Shown: positions 5,151 to 5,283 of the stretch, piece by piece | How positions within the stretch are numbered: position 1 is the stretch's first letter | How the letters are laid out: each line of letters opens with the position of its first letter | Origin: Deinococcales bacterium | GTDB lineage: Bacteria; Deinococcota; Deinococci; Deinococcales; Deinococcaceae | Direction of reading: 5' to 3' | Assembly (NCBI GenBank): GCA_025359705.1 | Contig: JANYFS010000288.1 | Location: forward strand, 1 to 5,283 | Length of the DNA stretch: 5,283 nucleotides | Notes under the pieces: generated by a model | Told to the model about the DNA's origin: nothing | The model's input: the letters and a program-made list of their open reading frames with translations, nothing else | Databases searched by the model: none | Translations under genes and position numbers: made by a program

Positions 5151-5283
5151 GGAAAAATTTCAGATTGACAACTATTTTTAAATATCTGACCTTACGCGAT
5201 TTAAAGAATCGATGATTACAAACAAAAGCGAAATATAACAAACTCGAGGTTTTAGGACGGTTTCCAGGCGAAGGGGTGTTGGA

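Larger units (their letters stand above)
1..5283. repeat. Highly iterated palindrome CTCGAG across the whole window
   Basis: By eye I count about 47 copies of CTCGAG, one per roughly 112 bp; a random 6-mer would occur about once per 4096 bp. Copies fall in all five genes and in the leader. In genes they are read in all three phases: CTC GAG (Leu-Glu, 4314-4319, hydantoinase), TCG AGC (Ser-Ser, 1406-1411, permease) and CT CGA G (Pro-Arg-Asp, 1858-1863, ATPase). The motif is therefore kept at the DNA level rather than by protein needs. The flanks are often C or G on the left and G on the right. Confidence 0.9.
4626..5283. other. Leader / intergenic region without a convincing gene
   Basis: This stretch of 658 nt upstream of the hydantoinase contains the repeats, hairpins and candidate promoters listed separately. 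Its right part (about 5085-5245) is markedly AT-rich compared with the coding half. Open frames on both strands are short, lack ribosome binding sites and overlap the repeats. No tRNA, rRNA or CRISPR array is visible. The start of a neighbouring gene to the right is not seen. Confidence 0.7.

Noticed and set aside
5165..5193. Perfect TTGACA at 5165-5170 on the plus strand as a -35 box
   Set aside because: No acceptable -10 element at 16-18 nt spacing (GACCTT there), so no rightward promoter is called.
5197..5211. Small inverted repeat CGATT-TAAAG-AATCG
   Set aside because: A 5-bp stem in AT-rich DNA is expected by chance.
5252..5283. Possible C-terminus (HPFAWKPS then stop) of a leftward gene entering from the right edge, loosely reminiscent of transposase ends
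   Set aside because: Only about ten codons are visible and no terminal inverted repeat is seen. Too little to call a gene or an insertion sequence.

Overview
The window reads as one leftward (minus-strand) operon plus its upstream leader. Its five genes fit uptake and breakdown of a cyclic ureide or pyrimidine-type compound. The best clue to the organism is the hydantoinase. Its length (459 aa), its ends, and the numbering of all its metal ligands (H59/H61/K150/H183/H239/D315) closely match the D-hydantoinase described from Thermus, as I recall it. Together with the intermediate GC content by eye, this suggests a member of the Thermaceae, perhaps Meiothermus-like. That is an inference at moderate confidence, not an identification.

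Layout in the direction of transcription (right to left): 5283-4626 is an AT-rich leader with no convincing gene. It holds a possible promoter near 5106-5133, a perfect 15-bp stem terminator-like hairpin at 4992-5033, two copies of a 51-bp direct repeat, and a weak candidate promoter close to the first gene. Next come a dihydropyrimidinase/D-hydantoinase (4625-3246), a LysE/RhtB-type exporter (3201-2566), an ABC ATPase of the SsuB/TauB/NrtD type (2569-1778), and two different permeases of the matching type (1767-889 and 878 to beyond the left edge). Gene junctions are tight: 44 nt, then a 4-nt ATGA overlap, then 10 nt and 10 nt. Each gene has a recognisable Shine-Dalgarno sequence. A substrate-binding protein, needed by this importer class, is not in the window and may lie beyond the left edge.

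Working together, the importer would bring in the ring compound, the hydantoinase would open the ring to an N-carbamoyl amino acid, and the exporter could release a resulting amino acid or relieve overload. The substrate is inferred from context only. No dehydrogenase or carbamoylase is visible here.

The most unusual feature is at the nucleotide level. The palindrome CTCGAG occurs about 47 times in 5.3 kb, where about 1.3 are expected by chance. It is spread over genes and non-coding DNA, used in all three codon phases, built into the arms of the terminator hairpin, and in one case supplies a ribosome binding site. This resembles the highly iterated palindromes known from cyanobacteria, but with a different core.
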